A DNA stretch of 64,000 bases. Source: Dioscorea cayenensis subsp. rotundata (Eukaryota; Streptophyta; Magnoliopsida; Dioscoreales; Dioscoreaceae). Position 1 is the stretch's first letter; the number at the start of each line of letters is the position of its first letter. Both the position numbers and the translations under genes were made by a program. Shown here in pieces: positions 37,260-47,778 of this stretch. Location: assembly GCF_009730915.1 (NCBI RefSeq), contig NC_052474.1:7103501-7167500 (forward strand), given 5' to 3'. The notes under the pieces are model-generated. The model searched no databases and was not told the origin of the DNA. It saw only the letters and a list, made by a program, of their open reading frames with translations.

Positions 37260-39840
37260 ATGGGAGACAATTTGAAGCATCAACTATGTCAAATGGAACC
37301 GAATGGCTTAGATCTTTTACTCTCTATTAATCCTATTGATGTTGTTGGAAGCTCGGTGATGGCAAACTCGGTACCACAAATCTTGGTAGAGGAAAGTTAT
37401 GCAGTGGAAAGCTCGAAGGATGGGAGCTTAAAAATGAAAAGCTCTGTAGTAGGAAGCTTTGATTGGTATGTATTTAAAAAATATATTACTCACTGGTTTT
37501 TATAGAAGCAAAATTAGTGAACTTGGCTAAGTTATTTATGTTATTGTCATTTGGTTTAAAATAGGGAATATCATTCGGAGGAAAATATGATAGAACTTGA
37601 TGAAGGAGATGAAAATGTGAACCAATGTATCTATGACATGGAGAAGGAGAAGGTTAGTTTATAATTTAATAATTAGTATAATTAGATGCATAATATTAAT
37701 AATTTAAAAATAATAACTGCTTTATTTTTTTCACAATAGGATGATGACATATTTTATGATGATAACCCTAAATTGGGTAAGACCTTTGGTACCGAGGAAG
37801 AAGCATACTCTTTTTACAATGCATATGCATTGAATGTTGGATTTAGCATAAGAAAAGGATGGGTTAAGAGAAACAAAGATGGTGTGATACATTGTAGAAG
37901 ATTTTGTTGTTCTAAAGAAGGGAAACGTACTCAAGACAAGAGGTATGAAAATTTGAAAATTCATCGAGCAGAGACAAGAACAGGTTGTTTGGCACATATG
38001 ATAATTTCACGAGAAGATAGCGGAATGTTTATAGTATCAAGTTTTGAAGGGCAACATAATCATGAACTTGCACATAAAGAGTTTGCACATATGTTACGAT
38101 CACACCGGAAAATTAGTGAAGCTCAAGCAACACAAGTAGAATTGGCTTACAAGGCAGGACTTACACCAACAGAAATATATGAGTTGCAAAACAAGATGGT
38201 TGGAGGTCGGTCAAATGTGGGTTTTATGAAAAAAGACATTGAAAACCATTTGGGGAAAAATTGGAGAAACAAGTAGAGAAGGGTCTCCATAAAGTGATAA
38301 TGCAATATTTCAATATGATGAGGGTTAAAGATCCACTTTTTGTGTATGACATGCAATTGGATGATGAAGGAATGATTACAAATATTTTTTGGGCTGATGG
38401 GAAAGGAAGATCCGATTATGAAGTTTTTGGTGATGTGGTTACCTTTGATACCACTTACCGAACAAATAACTATGAAAGACCTTTTTGCTCCATTATTGGG
38501 GATTAATAATCATGGACAAACAATAGTCTTTGGTGCATCACTTCTATATCAAGAGAGCGTGGAATCATTTGTTTGGCTATTTCAAACATTTGTAAGGGTG
38601 ATGAATGGGAAACATCCGAGTACTATTCCTAAGCGATCAAAAAGTCTCTGCAATGGCGAAAGCAATAGTGATGGCTTTACCAACTACTCATCATCGTCTT
38701 TGCATTTGGCATATATATCAAAATGCTGCTAAACATTTGGCACATGTATTTTATGGTATGCGCACTTTTGCTATTGCATTTCAGCATGTTATATATGACT
38801 ATGAAGATGAAGCATCTTTTCTTGAAGCATGGGAAAAATTTACTTGAAAAAAATTTAACTTAAGAGAGAACCCATGGCTTTTTGAAATTATTTGGAGAAA
38901 GGAAAAAAATGGGCTATGGTATATGGTCGGCATATTTTTTGTGGAAACATGATGAGCACCCAAAGAAGTGAGAGCTTTAATAGTCTATTGAGGAATTACT
39001 TAACATCAAAACTCGGGGTAGCAAGATTTTTTGAACAATTTGAGAGAGTTCTTGAAGATAGGCGGTATGCGGAACTTCAAAGAAGATTACAAGATGATGG
39101 ATCAATCAATATCATCAAAGGAGTTGTGCCCGATCTTGAGACAAATGGTGCAATTGTATACTCCTAATATTTTTCCAAAAAGTTGAAGGAAGAACACAAT
39201 AAGATTCTTTTATGTGATGGTTGAATTATTAAGTGAAAGAAATCATTTGAAGACCTACAAGGCTATCCATGTTGATGCTCCTCATCATGCTAGTGTAGTG
39301 ACATTTGATTCCTCAAATGAGACAATTGAGTGTAGTTGTAAAAATTTGACTTTTTCGAGGATTCCTTGTATGCACATGTTGCGTGTCTTGGATGTAAATC
39401 AGAAATTTGTGCTTCCTAGTAAGTATATATTGAAAAGATGGACTAGGAAAGCACGAGATATTGATACTTGTATTTTTTTGTCTCTACCACGGTGGAAGAG
39501 GATCCTATTGTGGCAAAAAGCAAGAGATACATGGATATGTGCCATCGTTATCAAAAAATTAATTTGGAAGCATCTAAATGTGAAGAAGCTTATAAAGAGG
39601 TGGTGCGTCATTATTTTGTGCTTGATGCGAAGGTGAAGGATATTGTGAAGATGTCTCACTCGGGGAAGGGAAGATTGTCTATCAACGGATGATGTATATA
39701 ATCATAATTTAACTCGTGACTACTCCGATGCTAGAGGATTAGCTATAAGGCATAAGCCAAGTCGTGGAGGTCGTAGCACTAAAAGAATCAAAGGTCCACT
39801 AGAGCAATCGAAGAAGAAGAAGAAAAGAACTCGTGAGTGA
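37260..39840 (+). pseudogene. FAR1-type MULE transposase, frameshifted
   Basis: The likely start is MGDNLKHQLCQMEPNGLD at 37260. Two small introns follow (about 37466-37564 and 37653-37740). The FAR1 DNA-binding zinc finger runs from GKTFGTEEEAYSFYNAYALN to SSFEGQHNHELAH. The MULE transposase domain shows GDVVTFDTTYRTNNYERPF, a SDQK segment and HRLCIWHIYQNAAKHL, then MSTQRSESFNSLLRNYL, and a SWIM zinc finger (CSCKN...CMHM). At least four frame breaks (about 38265, 38500, 38630, 38850) and several later ones mean no full protein is made as given. FAR1-like transposases cut and reinsert their own element by a DDE mechanism. Host FAR1/FHY3 factors are domesticated relatives, but the matching TIRs show this is the transposon's own gene. 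Confidence 0.88.
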
Positions 39841-41297
39841 TATTTTTTTATTGAATTATAATACCAACACGCTTTTAAAAAATAATCCTTGTAAAATTCC
39901 TTTTTGTGTCTGCCTTGCAGTGATCCATTGGAGGGAGAAAAATTGAGTTGATTTTTTTATTTAGGAGTTAAGAGGTGTATGGAGGTGGTCATAATATGTA
40001 AGTAACTTGATTTGTATCCAAGTGGCTATGAGAGAAGAAAGCATTTCTAGTTGCCTATTGTGACGTGACATTTGTTCACTTTTATCGCGGTATTGGTAGC
40101 AATTATCCTAAAGAATTGTCCTTAAGTAATCTTGTTGATGAAGATGTACTTTTGAAAAGAATCATTTTGTCCTTTTGATTTTTAAAAGTCCGATGAATGG
40201 AATCATTTTGTAAAAATACAATTGTTTATGAGCATGTTTGTTTCATTACATCCCGCTTGTAAAAATCTACGGGGATGTATGTGGTCGACAACCTTCGAGA
40301 AACTTCTTTGTGTAGAGCCTCAGTAGCATTTCCCGTGATCATCGACCTTCGGTAGCATCCCCGATCTCCCTCGATGCACTTTCCTTCCAACAGGGGCCAA
40401 CCTTCCTTGTTGAGGGTGGAGCGACCTTGAAAAATCTTTTTATCTGTTGTTCAATTGACAATGTTGAATGGAGCGGATGGGAACAATGCACCATAAAGTT
40501 CAGAAGATCTCAAGGGAAAACTCTATCAAATGCATACAGACCATGAAAAGAAAATAATATAGAGAGCACTCGACATGTTACCAGCAATTATGTGTAGCCT
40601 GCTATTATAGAGATGCTAGTACAGTGAACACTTAGATAAAGAAGACCACCAAATCCAGAGTTTGTCCAACCTGGGTTTCTCTGGCATATATTGCAGCCAT
40701 TGGATGAAAGAATCTCCATTGTTTATTAATTCTATAATTATTTTTGCACCAAGTCAACTTCTAAAAAGTCGACGAATGATCCAAAGCATTTCCACTCCAT
40801 CTCAATATCAACTAATCCGAATCACGAAAGCATGAACAACTTTATTGTCATAAGAATTCAGATCCTATAATCGGTTCTATTGATTAAAAACCATTTCTTT
40901 CTTTGATGTAGAATATTATCAACATCAAACTCGAAAGCGAAAAAGCGTAAGAAACCAACATTTTTCATCCCAAAATTGATTTTTAAAAACCTAGAAATTA
41001 AATGTTCTATATCCCCATAAAAGAACGTAAAAAAGCGCATAACCTTGTCCAAGAATCATATTCACAACAATCTCAAGACAAGGTTTTTCAACCAAAACCC
41101 ACAGAATTGAGCTCATATGTAGCTCTTCAATACATACATGAAGGGAAAGCAAAAGTTTTATCTGGACAAAACAACATTCATTCTAAATGTACAAACTCAC
41201 ATCATAAACAAAAGGATTTCCAACTTCAACCAGGCAAACATTACACAAATCCTTGATTCTGAACAAATGAGGAAGATAAAAGAGGAGGATTCTGCAC

Positions 41298-41470
41298 CTG
41301 GGTGGACTTCCCTGATCCACTCCCGGCAGCAACGACGGTGATCTGGTGCTTGGCGAGAGCATCAAGGAACTTCTCTTTATGGGCCCCAGCTTCTTCCGCT
41401 TCTCTAGGAGCTTGTAGTACCTGCGAGAGTATGGCCTCCCAGTGAACCCATTCAACTCCCATCTACGCAT
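41298..41470 (-). pseudogene. Captured exon of a DEAH-box RNA helicase (PRP43/DHX15-like)
   Basis: Just inside the right TIR, the minus strand reads MRRWELNGFTGRPYSRRYYK, then after a one-base frame change KEKFLDALAKHQITVVAAGS and GSGKSTQ. This order matches the N-terminal part of plant PRP43/DHX15 helicases: the NGRPYSQRYY-type segment, then the Walker A loop. Coding-like sequence stops at CAG|GTGCAG (41298/41297), an exon end with donor, so part of the donor intron was probably taken too. Only this one exon is present. Other DEAH families are possible; the Walker A here (GSGSGKST) differs from the usual GETGSGKT. Confidence 0.65.
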
Positions 41471-41497
41471 CGGTGGTCATGGAGAGATCTGCAGGTC

Positions 41498-41771
41498 TCA
41501 CCGAAGAGAGGAGGTCAAAGAAGGAGATTGTCTCGCCGGATTCGAAGTCGGCAAGGTGATGCGGCAGCGGCAGCAACGGTAGAGTAGAAGGAGAAGAATG
41601 AGAGGATGAAGAGGTTTTGGTTAGTGGAGATGAACCCAGATGAGAGGATTTTCATTTCCCAAATTTTCAATTTTTTTTTTGCCACGTGGCGTCATCTGAT
41701 GCAGACTGTTGTCAATCTCTAATTGGTTGACCAAGGACTCGCCTGGTTATGAAACCAGGCGAGATGAACCC
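41498..41771 (-). repeat. Right terminal inverted repeat of the MULE
   Basis: Reverse-complement match to about 36444-36770, missing about 55 bp that the left copy has. Confidence 0.9.
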
Positions 41772-41780
41772 CTTGAACCA

Positions 41781-41901
41781 CCCATACACAACCACTATTC
41801 ACAACTCCCAGAAATGTGCTCTTAGCCGAGAATCGAACTCTCACCACTCGGTGAGAGCTCTATCGGCGATCCGTGTACCAATAGACCCAAAGAAGAGCGG
41901 G
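41781..41901 (-). mobile_element. SINE, right (tRNA-head) part, split by a MULE
   Basis: On the minus strand it reads from the tRNA-like head, with GAGAGTTCGATTCTCGG near 41847-41831. The second copy of the SINE target duplication GCAGAAGGCAATAATTTT lies at 41902-41919. Together with 36333-36434 it makes an element of about 223 bp, the same size as the complete SINE. Confidence 0.85.
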
Positions 41902-41919
41902 GCAGAAGGCAATAATTTT

Positions 41920-42408
41920 GTTACTCAATGTTTTCAGGATGGGAACTCTATAAACATAAGTTGTCTTATTCATCTTTTAAAAACAATTCTGATTTCATTT
42001 TTGTCAACTATAATAAGCAACATATTTAAGTACCACCCAATGTTTGATAAAGGATTGTAAGTGGTGTGTTCATGCCTCAAGAGAAGATAGCCTTTCATTA
42101 TTTTAAATAAAGACGTTCAATATACTATGCAATTTTGATGGTTTACGACGCACATTTTGCCTCCAACACTTGAAGGCAAACTTCCAAAAGATGAACATCA
42201 GTCTTGGGTGAAGAATAAAGGATGAATGTTGGTTGATGATCACAAATGTTACACACGGTAAAGGGGTACTTTGATGATATTGATACATTGTTGGGAACAT
42301 GACTGCAAGCAAATAAATAGTTTCATAGGGTGTTCAACTTATAACTTTAGCCCAACTACTTGTTCAAGAAATCCAAGATGGGGAAGATGTAATCCAATAT
42401 TATATAAT
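41920..42408. other. Intergenic
   Basis: AT-rich; no gene or repeat recognised. Confidence 0.5.
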
Positions 42409-44160
42409 TGATAAGTGCTTGAGTAGACATATTTTTATATATGTTTTTACATGCATTGAGCATCATCTCACCTGGTTTTATGTCTCATATTGTGTATTTG
42501 GTGTTCTTTTTATGCATATAGGTTGTGAATGCTTCAAAGAGTAAAAAGGAAGCAAAAAGATAGAGCTATAAAGACACTAATATCGGAGTTCTTGTTCAAT
42601 TAGGATCAAGACACGAGAGCAGTCATAAACGTGGAGATGTGTGCCAACTTCTAAGAAGATTCAAGTCAATTCACTATTTGGAAGTGGGCACAAAGGCAGC
42701 CACATCTTCATATTCCTTCTCTTTGTGAAGACTGTAAGACCCTCTCCAAAGATCGTCGATGAAGAAAAAGCTTATAGCCTACCACATGGACGAGTGCCCG
42801 GACATGTGGCCTTAAGAGAAGAGTGTTCGGATCGCGCTTTTGTAGAAAGTAAAATCGTAGTAATTTTCGCACCGTGAGCATTACCGTAGCAGTCACATTC
42901 GCTCACGCGGCCATGGAAATTCCAGCTGCGCTGGAGATTCTCTGCGACCCGTAGGCATGCGTGAGGGCACGCGGATGACGCGATCTAAGGCCCATAAATA
43001 GCCTGTTGCCCTATTCTTTCTCATCTTTTGTGCGGCTCTCTGAGGGTGAGACGCCTAGGAGTTTGGAGAGGAGGTCTCTGCGGCTTTGGGAGGCTTCGTC
43101 ACCAACTTTGATCGATTCCTCCTCCAGTAATAGCATCAAGGAAGCCACCTGGTGAACCTAGCTCGGAGTGGGTCCTTCAAGACGGTCGAAGCTCTCCATC
43201 AAGGCCATCAGCTCATATATAAGGGGTTTATTTCTATGGTTTTAATGTACTTTCATTCATTGATGGTGTGTTTTTGTATGTTGCTCCATGGAGAGCTAAA
43301 ACCCCTAGAGGGTATTTGGGCTTCAGAAACCCTGTAGATTCTCATCTTTTGTGGATTTGCTTAGTGTTTCTATTTAATCCGAGTTTGGTTAAGTTTTAAT
43401 CTTGTATTCTCATTGCTTGCTTGTTTAATTAATCCTTGTGGTTGATTGGATTTGCATGATTTGTTGCCTTGGTGGGAGAGAGATCTCCATTAGTTAGAAC
43501 TCAAGATTGAAGAGGAGGTTGAGAGGTGAATCATGAGATAAGCGAAGTATCCCCTTTCCTCCGATAGTGTATTCTATCTCCATTCCCTAAGCTCTATACA
43601 ACCATATTTGTGGAGGCGGAGATTGCTCGATTTCTCCGCCGGGACCTCAGTAGGGGGTTAGTGATCCTTCACGTCGAATTAGGTTGGATCAATCTTTAGG
43701 AATTGGATGCACAATTTAGAATCCCTAGAGTGCTTATGCGGTCATATGTGGTGTGAGGTGTCGAGTTGAGCGATTCTCTCCCACCGACCTCGTGAGGGGA
43801 CTAGTAATTTTGATCTCAGAGATGACTCCGATTATGTTTGGATTTCCATGTACTTAATCCTACTCATCATAGAAACACTTTGCTTATCCAGATCCTAACA
43901 CTCGAATCCTAAAGGTAGCATCGCTCGAATACTCCCACTCTCACTCGATCGAGATTCTCCTTCCATTTCTACCCTCGCATAGATCTGCCTCGTGTTCATC
44001 TCTTCGACATTAGATCACCACACTATCCCATTATCATTGGCTAGATAGCGTGAGAAGAAGTTAGTACTAGTAGCCCCTGCTCCCTCGGGATTCACTCACC
44101 ACTCACCGGATTTATTACTGACACCTTGACTCATGTGACACACAGCCCATATTCTGGACA
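42409..44160 (+). mobile_element. Probable LTR of a Ty3/gypsy element, no coding region
   Basis: This is a non-coding block of about 1.75 kb starting TGATAAGTGCTTGAG. It has a TATA-like CCCATAAATAGCC at 42989-43001 with a leader-like GC-richer stretch after it, and many short tracts typical of long plant gypsy LTRs. No gag or pol sequence is next to it, so it may be a solo LTR. The right end and the target duplication are not resolved. The call is from overall pattern only. Confidence 0.4.
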
Positions 44161-45150
44161 TGTCAATAATCTTTCAAACGAGGGTTCACGAGGACGCACA
44201 ACTACCAATTAGTCATAGCAGCCGTTGCCCGTGAGGTATTAACCCTAGTGAGGCGTGTCGGTCAATGGGTTCGACTGAGTCGAACCGGGTTGAACCGGGG
44301 TCAATAATAAAATATAAAAATATTATAATAATTAATAATGAACAAATATAATATTAAACTATAATTATAATATAAAAATTACTCAAATTTGATATTTAAA
44401 TTAATAAATGACCTTATATGCATTAGTGTTTTCTAATTATGTCATTTATTTTTAAATTTTTAAACATTTACAAATTTAATATATTAATATATAATTATTG
44501 AACTCCTCTCGGTGTTTTTTATTTATTTGTTTGTTTATCGGGTTGATTTTATGTCGAATCAGATAAGAAATTTAATTTACTAATTTTTTTATCTTTTATA
44601 TGGATGATACATTTTATCAATAAATTATGTAATTTACCCAATTTCAATTGAGATTTTATTTTGTTTTAAATTTTCTTATATTTTTATTTAGTTAGAATAT
44701 TTTATTTTTATATTTTATAATAAAATTACACTCATTTATTGTTTTATTTTTTAAAATTAAATTTTTAGAAAGTATTTAGTATTTACATAATATATTAATA
44801 AATTTTATTTTTACATGCTAATGTTGGTATGTTTATGATATATATATATATATATATATATTTTTGTAATTCCATTTATTGATTATAAATTAAAAAATAA
44901 TATTAATAAATATACATGATTTTATAATTTCTAATGAGAAAATAATAATAAATTATTGAATTTTGTAAAAAAAAACTCTAATTTTAGGACCCTGATTGAC
45001 CCTCGGCCGTCAACCGGGTTCCCGCTGAACCGCCCTGTCATCGAAGTTAACACCGGGTTTTTCCATACCCGGCTCATCGGGGTATACCCGCAAAGGCTAC
45101 AGGGCTGCCCCGGGTTTTTCGACTGAACCACGTCGATCCCGTCTCAACAA
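44161..45150. repeat. Possible foldback element with GC-rich ends and AT-rich centre
   Basis: The left part (44258-44305) contains the 19-bp palindrome-like GGTTCGACTGAGTCGAACC and CGGGTTGAACCGGGGTCAAT. The right part (44988-45060) in reverse complement contains a related GAACCCGGTTGACGGCCGAG. Between them lie about 680 bp of very AT-rich DNA, with a TA run at 44839-44861. Inverted similarity is moderate, so the call is tentative. Confidence 0.35.
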
Positions 45151-45402
45151 CATTGGTCATTAATATGATGGACTTTATCAGCCATGTGACAAGTACGTGT
45201 GTCATCTACTTGTTTATTAAAACTATGTGCTAGATTATTCATGAGAAAGTTTACATAATTATTCGACTGCATGATCAAGTCCTCTATCTTTCGATGTAGA
45301 TTACTCAGCCATATTTAACAATCTTGTATACATGAGAAAGTTTACATAATTATGTTAACTACTACTCAAAATTACATCTTACTTTATGTTCATACCAACC
45401 AC

Positions 45403-45600
45403 CAAATGGTCTATTGAGTATACGGGTCGCCGATAGAGCTCTTCATCGAGCGCAGGAGTTCGATTTCCTACCGAGGGCATATTTCTAGGAGATGCGAGCT
45501 GGGTGGTTGTGTGCGGGTGGTCCTCAGCCGCCCATGTGCAGTGAGGCCCCGCCCCCCACTTGCTCCACCGAGGCTCGTGCAACGCCTCGACGATTTAGTA
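45403..45600 (+). mobile_element. Diverged SINE of the same family
   Basis: It starts GGTCTATTGAGTATACGGG and has GGAGTTCGATTTCC as B box at about 45449-45462, followed by GGGTGGTTGTGTGCGGGTGG. These match the head of the SINE at 41781-41901 read on the minus strand. The 3' end and the target duplication are not clear. Confidence 0.6.
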
Positions 45601-47487
45601 AGGCTTTCGGGCTATCTGCTCTCGAAAGAGATAGAAACCGCGTGCTATGTATTCACCCAAACGGTGATAAAGAAGCAAATTGGGCCACCTAGGACTGACT
45701 TTCAATGTGTGGGAGACCACATTATAGCTCGAATTCAAAGATTAAACCCATAATGGAAGAACTTATAACACCGTCATCACCAATTAAGCAACCCCTGTGT
45801 GTTCATCTATCACCCTACATTAGATCACCCAAACATGTTGTTTATACATTATATTTGCAGAGGGATTTATCATTTGGTGTCATAGTGTATTACCAATACT
45901 TTAAGGTGTACTAGTTTTGTATAACAGGATTTTATATAACATAAATAGTTTTGCACAAATACTAAGTGACAAATTTAATTGCATTATTTATGACACAATT
46001 AGAGTCTTTTCCTTTGGTGATTCTTTGGTCACTGCCAATGTGACTTTTCGTGGGATAACCCTTGGATGGGTTTGTACTAGTTGGGGGGAGATAGAGAACT
46101 CTCTTGAGCAAATAGAGCCCACTTTCGAATCGCTAGGGTGGTTTTAAAGTCTAAGATGGAGGAATCTCAAACTAGCTTCTTAAATTCTCTAATGACTAGC
46201 AATGGTAAGACAACGAAATGGCTTTTTGAGAGTCATAGAGGCTTGCTTTCTACACTAAGTACACCATGAACTCTTACTCCCCATATGTTGGATGGGATTT
46301 GAACACCGACCTCTTATGAGAATGCATACCTTATTCATTGGACTAGGCCAAGATTGATAACTCTTATTTTTTTCTAATAAATTTTTGGTTACAATAAGTT
46401 TTTTTATATTAGAAATATAAAAAGTAAAACACTAGTCCAAGACTCAAAATGGGAAGGTACACCAAGCAAAGAATCCAATGCTCTGGCACAAATGTGTGTT
46501 CATTGGTATTGGCCCAATTCCAACATGAACTCACGATAAAAGTTAGACCTAAACAATGCTCTTTAGGCCCGGCCCGAGATGGCAAAAACCTTCTGAATAT
46601 TGACTAAGATTTAATAGTCCATATTTATAAAATAAAAAAATAATAAAATATAAAATATAAAATATAAAGTCCTAAGTTGGATATTGGTGTCACAAAACCA
46701 CACTAAACAAATAAATAAAACAAGTAAAACCAAACCCAAACCACAAGTAAGATATTGCAATTTTTTTTATGAAGTTATAGATGCAATTTATTAGATATAT
46801 ATAAAAATACATCATAAAAAAATTAATAACCAATTAATTAAGATTCTTTATTAGTTGAGCAATTGTAAATTTTTTAAAAATTTCATTAATCAAAAACTGC
46901 TTTTTTTCTAATAACGGTATTTGCTCTGACAATTACAGGCTCCAACATTGTCAAATTCCTAATAAAAGTTGAAATCTAGTCTGGCTATATATAGAAAAAA
47001 TATAAATTAATCTAAAATATTATCCTTTTACAGTAGAACTAGAACACATGTGGAGCTGTTTAATTGGACAAGGCCTGCAGTTTTGGCATGCAACCACATC
47101 AATCTCACCTAAACACACACACATACCTAACAATACATCATACCAACTTATAATGAAAAAGAAAACCCTTTACATTGTCTCAAATGTCAATATATGACGT
47201 GAATGTTACAGATAGCAAGTCCTTCTCTGATCTCTATATTGATCTATTTCTCTAAATTCAAACCAAAAAAAAGAAGAAGAAAAAAAGAAGAAGAAGAAAA
47301 ACAAGCACTTGAACTCAAGTAGGGAAGAGCAAGGTGCTGTTACCTTCTGAAAAAAGAATATCATAACAAAGCACATGCATTTATGAGAACATGAATATAT
47401 AAATATATACAAGAGAAGAAAATTAAAGGAGGGATGGAGATGAAGATGAAGATGAAGATGATAGATAAAGAAGTGAATCCTTTGTCT
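45601..47487. other. Intergenic
   Basis: Mostly AT-rich. A short TGGGATTTGAACACCGACCT segment near 46289-46308 resembles a reverse tRNA T-arm and may be a remnant of another SINE. An imperfect GAA/A-rich run is at about 47262-47300, and a GATGAA repeat at about 47437-47460 is close to the IDA-like gene stop codon. No gene is seen. Confidence 0.5.
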
Positions 47488-47778
47488 TCATGGAGAGTTG
47501 AAGCCTTGTTCATTAATGGAGTCAATGGCTGAGTTATGTCTCTTTGAAGGCCCTGAAGGAGGGATAGGAACACCTCTAGGTAGCATGTTGAACGTCCTGC
47601 CAATCATATCAGCGTTTCTCCGGTGAGCTCTCTGGCTGAGCTCCGGTGATCGGGAAGCCGATACCTCGAAGCCGATATCCATGGCTTTTGGCTGAGGAGG
47701 AGTAAGAAGAGGAGGAGAAGGAGATATAAGATTGTTATGGTGTTTTTTAAGAGTAGAAGATGGATGGAAAGAAGTCAT
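47488..47778 (-). CDS. IDL: IDA-like peptide precursor, copy 2, signal peptide frame-shifted
   Basis: The same gene as at 1-265, here complete at its 3' end: ATG at 47778-47776, stop TGA at 47490-47488, 96 codons. The C terminus LPRGVPIPPSGPSKRHNS and the tail NEQGFNSP are intact. Three single extra bases relative to copy 1 (the T run at 47743-47748, the T run at 47696-47699, and one near 47627-47630) shift the frame and then restore it. Residues from about 12 to 50 are therefore read in wrong frames, and the leucine-rich signal peptide is lost although the ORF stays open. A peptide ligand without a secretion signal would not work, so I take copy 1 as the better reading. If the insertions are real, this would be a non-secreted paralogue. 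Confidence 0.85.
   Translation of the reverse strand: MTSFHPSSTLKKHHNNLISPSPPLLTPPQPKAMDIGFEVSASRSPELSQRAHRRNADMIGRTFNMLPRGVPIPPSGPSKRHNSAIDSINEQGFNSP

Larger units (their letters stand above)
36444..41771 (+). mobile_element. Mutator-like transposon (MULE), 5.3 kb, with long TIRs
   Basis: The terminal inverted repeats begin GGGTTCATCTCGCCTGGTTT and extend about 330 bp on the left (36444-about 36770) and 274 bp on the right (about 41498-41771). The left TIR has an extra stretch of about 55 bp. The 9-bp flanks CTGGAACCA (36435-36443) and CTTGAACCA (41772-41780) are the target duplication with one mismatch. Inside are a FAR1-type transposase gene on the plus strand and a captured helicase exon on the minus strand. 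Confidence 0.9.

Noticed and set aside
46289..46308. TGGGATTTGAACACCGACCT as a tRNA gene T-arm
   Set aside because: No cloverleaf can be built around it; at most a SINE remnant.
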